From: Streptomyces sp. NBC_00377
Lineage (GTDB): Bacteria; Actinomycetota; Actinomycetes; Streptomycetales; Streptomycetaceae
Assembly (NCBI RefSeq): GCF_036075115.1
Contig: NZ_CP107958.1
Span: forward strand, 1,984,001 to 2,048,000
Length of the DNA stretch: 64,000 nucleotides
Direction: 5' to 3'
The position numbers were made by a program, and so were the translations under genes. The notes under the pieces were generated by a model. That model did no database searches. It saw only the letters and a program-made list of their open reading frames with translations, and had not been told where the DNA came from. This document shows positions 60,741-64,000 of the stretch, one piece after another; positions within the stretch are counted from its first letter, which is position 1, and every line of letters starts with the position of its first letter.

Positions 60741-61900
60741 GGGGTGGGTTTCTCCAGGGCTTTGGGAGCGAGGGCGGCGACGGCGGCGGCGAGGAGGGCG
60801 GGCAGCAGCAGCGCGTGCGGCAGGGCGGTGATGGTGGCGAGCGCGCCGATGAGGGCGGGTCCGGCGAGCAGGCCGACGTAGCCGGTGACCGCGACGGTGG
60901 CGACCGCGCGGGGGCCGCCGATGCCTGCGGCGGTGATCAGGCTGGGGATGGTGACGGACAACCCCAGGCCGAAGGCCGCCCACCCCAGGAGGGCAAAGGC
61001 GATGGTGGAGCCAGCAAGCCCGGTTGCGAGGCCGAGCGCGGCCAGGGCGGCGCCGGCCCGGACAACAGCGGGAGCGCCGAAGCGGGCCGTGAGCCGGTCT
61101 CCGGCGAGGCGACCGGCGGCCATGGCGGCGCTGTAGACGCCGTACGCCACGGCGCTGGTCGCGGCGGTCGCACCGAGGTCGTGCAGGTGGACGGCAGCCC
61201 AGTCGGCAGCGGCCCCCTCGCCCAGCAGGGTTCCGGCCGCCAGTGCGCCCAGCAGCCACAACCGGGGCCGCGACAGCCCCCCGCGCTCGTCCAAGCCCGG
61301 TGCCACACGGTTGTGGACGGGCTCGAGTCCAGGGCTGGCAAGACAGCGGGTAAGGCGCGTCGCTGCACCTGCCGCCGTGGCGGCGATGGCTGCGACGCCG
61401 GCGAACAGGACGGTGTGCGGGGTGTGGGCGGTGGCTGAGGCCAGCGCGGCGCCTGTGAGTCCGCCGAGGCTGAAACTCGCGTGCAACCGGCCCATGATCG
61501 GGCGGCCGTGAGCGTCCTGGCAGCGGACCGCAGCGGCATTGACTGCGACGTCGAGGACGCCGTGCGCGGCGCCGAAGACAAACGCCGCCACCAGGAGGCT
61601 CTCCATGCTGCGGCATACCCCGAGGATGGCAAGGCAGACGGCGAGAGCGATGGCACCGCCGGTCAGCAGTGCGGGCAGGCGGGCCGGGTGGGCGAGGCGT
61701 CCGCCGGTCTGGAGTCCAGCGACCATGCCGAGGGCAGCGGCCAGCAGGACCAGTGCGAGCCCGGCGGTGCTTACCTCGGCGGTGTTCTGAACGGCCGGCA
61801 TGCGTGCGCCCCAGACGGCCATCACCACACCCAAGCCGGCAAAGTACCCGGTCAGCAGACGGCGGCTGCGCGCCAGCTCGGGCCCCGCAGTCTGGTTCAC
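60737..61900 (-). CDS. MFS transporter
   Basis: A 387-residue MFS protein from GTG 61900 in a GTGA overlap with the ATP-grasp gene. About 12 helices; VVMAVWGARMPAVQNTAEVSTAGLALVLLAAALGMVAGLQTGGRLA and GAAHGVLDVAVNAAAVRCQDAHGRPIMGRLHASFSLGGLTGAAL resemble the YbjJ/FucP-like exporters. Coupling suggests it exports the product of the ATP-grasp enzyme. Confidence 0.85.
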   Translation of the reverse strand: MNQTAGPELARSRRLLTGYFAGLGVVMAVWGARMPAVQNTAEVSTAGLALVLLAAALGMVAGLQTGGRLAHPARLPALLTGGAIALAVCLAILGVCRSMESLLVAAFVFGAAHGVLDVAVNAAAVRCQDAHGRPIMGRLHASFSLGGLTGAALASATAHTPHTVLFAGVAAIAATAAGAATRLTRCLASPGLEPVHNRVAPGLDERGGLSRPRLWLLGALAAGTLLGEGAAADWAAVHLHDLGATAATSAVAYGVYSAAMAAGRLAGDRLTARFGAPAVVRAGAALAALGLATGLAGSTIAFALLGWAAFGLGLSVTIPSLITAAGIGGPRAVATVAVTGYVGLLAGPALIGALATITALPHALLLPALLAAAVAALAPKALEKPTP

Positions 61901-63162
61901 GCGGCGTGCTCCCGGGCGAGCGGGGCCGCCTGCGCGACCGTGGCCACCTGGACGTCGAGGTTGCGGTACGCCTCCTGGGCGCGGGCTTGGGCGATGGTGG
62001 CGGTCTGCCCGGTGGTGATCAGGTAGCCGATGCGAGCGGTGAACAGATCGCCCCCGTCCTGCGGCAGCACAAGCTGGTCGCCGGCCTGTCGCTGGAAGCG
62101 CACGCGCTCCACTTCCCCGGTGGGTTCCGTGACACAGCGAGCGGTGAGGGTGCCGGAGTAGGCCGGGTAAATGAAGCGGATCGCCGCGGCCTGGTGGCGA
62201 GTCGGCGTCAGGTCGGGAGTATGTCCGCAGGCGATGTCTGCGCCGGCACGGGCGAGGTCGACGCCGGTGGCCAGGTGGACGAGGTGGCTGATCATGTCGC
62301 CGGCGATCCGGGCGTTGACCTCGATGAGGCGGGGGCGGCCGTCGACCACGCGCATCTCGACGTGGCTGACGCCGTCGGTGACATCGAGGGCGTCGAGTGC
62401 CGCGACGGCGGCCGGGGCCACGGTGGGAAGGAGCGGGTCGTTCGCATCGACCATGTGCGCCAGCTCCTCGAAGTGGGGCGGCATGCCGACGGTCTTGCGG
62501 GTGACAGCGACGACAGTGGTCTGTCCCTGGTGGGTGACGCACTCGACGCTCACCTCCGGGCCGTCGAGGTATTCCTCGACCAGAACCTGGGTGCTCTCCA
62601 CTCCGTAGCTGGCGGTCTTGGCGGCGAAGGCGTACGCGGCTGGCAGCTGGTCGGCGGTGTCGACGCGGATGACGCCCATGCTCGCGGCGTGCGCGGCGGG
62701 TTTGAGGACGACGGGGAAGCCGATGCGCCGGGCGGCGGCCTCCGCTTCGTGCTCGGTGCGCACGCTGACGGAGGCGGCGGAGGGCACCCCGTGGCGGGCG
62801 AACAGGCTGCGGCTCGTGTGCTTGTTGCGGCAGCCCTGGAGGGCCTCCGGAGCGGTGGTGGGCAGGCCGAGCCGACGGGCCAGGCGGGCGACGGGGATGA
62901 GATACCACTCGGTCCACGTCATCACGCCGGCCAGCGCGTGCCGATCGGCCAGCGCGTGCCCGGCCGCGGTCAGCGCGGCCTGATCGGCGGGGTCGGCGAC
63001 CTCGTAGTCGAGGAGGAACTCCTTCTCCCAGGTCGGCTCGGCGCCGGAGATCAGGACGACGTCGTAGTGGGCGGCGACGTCCTGAAGGCAGGTGCCGCGA
63101 TACGCCTGAGCCTCCATGTCGGTGGCGGCAACGACCAGGACGACGGGGCGAGAGGACAACAA
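61897..63162 (-). CDS. ATP-grasp ligase
   Basis: A 421-residue protein with TTG start(s) at 63162. The ATP-grasp fold is seen in CRNKHTSRSLFARHGVPSAASVSVRTEHEAEAAARRIGFPVVLKPAAHAASMGVIRVDT, VLVEEYLDGPEVSVECVTHQG and VSHVEMRVVDGRPRLIEVNARIAGDM, where the last holds the Mg-binding Glu and Asn. It resembles L-amino-acid ligases and carnosine-synthase-like enzymes. It would join a carboxylate to an amine with ATP. The 189-bp gap 63163-63351 upstream contains LGWQLPAGVRGLNNSFTALYARKLIEDHPQWASAFELRR in one frame without a clear start or stop, possibly a gene remnant. Confidence 0.84.
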   Translation of the reverse strand: MLSSRPVVLVVAATDMEAQAYRGTCLQDVAAHYDVVLISGAEPTWEKEFLLDYEVADPADQAALTAAGHALADRHALAGVMTWTEWYLIPVARLARRLGLPTTAPEALQGCRNKHTSRSLFARHGVPSAASVSVRTEHEAEAAARRIGFPVVLKPAAHAASMGVIRVDTADQLPAAYAFAAKTASYGVESTQVLVEEYLDGPEVSVECVTHQGQTTVVAVTRKTVGMPPHFEELAHMVDANDPLLPTVAPAAVAALDALDVTDGVSHVEMRVVDGRPRLIEVNARIAGDMISHLVHLATGVDLARAGADIACGHTPDLTPTRHQAAAIRFIYPAYSGTLTARCVTEPTGEVERVRFQRQAGDQLVLPQDGGDLFTARIGYLITTGQTATIAQARAQEAYRNLDVQVATVAQAAPLAREHAA

Positions 63163-63351
63163 GGCTCCAAACAGTGCGGGGGAACGGAGAGCTGATGCAG
63201 GGCGCCTGGGTGGGGGTGCGGCGGCGTCGCAGCTCGAAGGCGGACGCCCACTGGGGGTGGTCCTCGATCAACTTGCGGGCGTACAGGGCGGTGAAGGAGT
63301 TGTTCAGTCCGCGCACGCCCGCGGGCAGCTGCCAGCCCAGGTCCCAAGAGG

Positions 63352-64000
63352 TCAGGTGAGAGAAGTTCGCAGGGCGGGGGTGGCGCGCAGCCGGGCGAAG
63401 GCGGCGAAGAGGCCCAGGGCCTGCAGTGCGGCGCAGAGGGTGATCACGTGGCCGAGCTGGGCGGGCGGCACGGTGGCGACGAGGACACCGGCGATGGGGA
63501 AGGGCAGCAGGAGCAGCAGGATGGTCAGCGACAGGGTGGCGCCGAACACCGGTGCGGGGATGAGGCGGGAGCGCAGCGTGCGCAGCACGACGGTCATGCC
63601 GCCCTCGCCGGCCATGAGGACGGCGATCAGGGTGAGATAGCTGCCGTAGGTGTCGGCGAAGGAGACGGCCAGGCACGCCAAGGCGGCGATCGTGGCGGAC
63701 ACGGCGCCGACCGGCCACAGGCCGAAGCGGTCGATCGCCCGGCGGCACAGGGCGACCGCGAGGAGAGAGGCGACGGCGGCTGCCGACCAGATGAGCCCGA
63801 CGTTGGCCGTGGAGTGTCCGAGCTGTTTGACGATGATCACTGGGGTGGCGGCCTGCAGCAGGCCGACGGTTAGGTTGGAGACGGTCAGTCCGGTCACCAG
63901 CCAGCCGAGGGCCGGTAGCGCGCGGAGGGTCGACCAGCCGGTGTGCAGCCCCTTAAGGACGGGCTGCGGCGCGGCGGGTTTGCTCCGGTGGCGCTGGCGC
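63352..64000 (-). CDS. MFS transporter, C-terminal part
   Basis: The frame is open from the right edge of the window to the stop at 63352, 215 residues. VTGLTVSNLTVGLLQAATPVIIVKQLGHSTANVGLIWSAAAVASLLAVALCRRAIDRFGLWPVGAVSATIAALACLAVSFADTYGSYL shows MFS helices with an A-type loop (RRAIDRFG). The first half is outside the window. It is the upstream member of the operon with the ATP-grasp, MFS and HAD genes. Confidence 0.8.
   Translation of the reverse strand, partial: RQRHRSKPAAPQPVLKGLHTGWSTLRALPALGWLVTGLTVSNLTVGLLQAATPVIIVKQLGHSTANVGLIWSAAAVASLLAVALCRRAIDRFGLWPVGAVSATIAALACLAVSFADTYGSYLTLIAVLMAGEGGMTVVLRTLRSRLIPAPVFGATLSLTILLLLLPFPIAGVLVATVPPAQLGHVITLCAALQALGLFAAFARLRATPALRTSLT

Noticed and set aside
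60737..63748. A 1003-residue frame covering the MFS and ATP-grasp genes
   Set aside because: Only its end is MFS; the rest lies in the wrong frame of the ATP-grasp gene.

Overview
The window reads as Streptomyces or a close actinomycete. It is uniformly GC-rich and has GTG/TTG starts, many ATGA or GTGA start/stop overlaps, a WhiB protein, DUF317 and DUF2637 proteins, and an actinobacterial SOS box. Relaxase, MobC and replication-initiator-like genes, a terminase fragment, recombinase remnants and many frameshifted genes point to a linear plasmid or an accessory chromosome arm. No tRNA or rRNA gene was recognised.

1-16.2 kb (+ strand): a redox, lipoprotein and respiration region. The end of a TlpA-like redoxin and CcdA come first, followed by a small membrane protein, a methyltransferase, a membrane protein with a CPIC motif, a decayed lnt, an intact lgt and a cupredoxin lipoprotein. 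Next is an eight-gene nuo-like cluster, A-X-H-J-K-L-M-N. X is a 535-residue protein with NuoB-like and NuoD-like ends joined by a stretch of 41 histidines in 146 residues. A secreted metalloprotease-like protein closes the region. Four transcription units here carry the same 13-bp palindrome, CTAA-N5-TTAG, in their upstream regions.

16.3-24 kb (- strand): a tyrosinase, a terminase fragment, a flavin monooxygenase, a membrane protein and a methyltransferase tail cut off at a junction. Beyond it lies a compact XRE / ImmA-like / membrane protein / amidase module.

25-33.4 kb (+ strand): a mobilisable backbone. It has a winged-helix replication-like protein with iteron-like palindromes inside its gene, a zinc-finger protein, WhiB, a DUF2637 membrane protein whose gene carries a GGGGACCGTCCCC array, four back-to-back perfect hairpins (oriT candidate), MobC and a relaxase. 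33.5-37.5 kb is a decaying plasmid region with DUF317-type proteins, two frameshifted genes and a 7-bp tandem repeat.

37.6-43 kb (+ strand): the mutagenic repair operon imuA'-imuB-dnaE2 with a LexA-type box over its promoter.

43.7-56.6 kb: a large arsenic island. It has ArsI, two MFS transporters, three FAD monooxygenase-like proteins, two ArsR proteins, an ArsR-ArsC fusion, two ArsC proteins, an aquaporin, thioredoxin reductase, thioredoxin and a disulfide reductase-like flavoprotein. No ArsB or Acr3 pump is visible. Two promoters share a 33-bp operator.

56.6-64 kb (- strand): recombinase and DUF6262-like remnants carrying in-frame stops, more plasmid proteins, and an operon of MFS / ATP-grasp / MFS / HAD genes running off the right edge.
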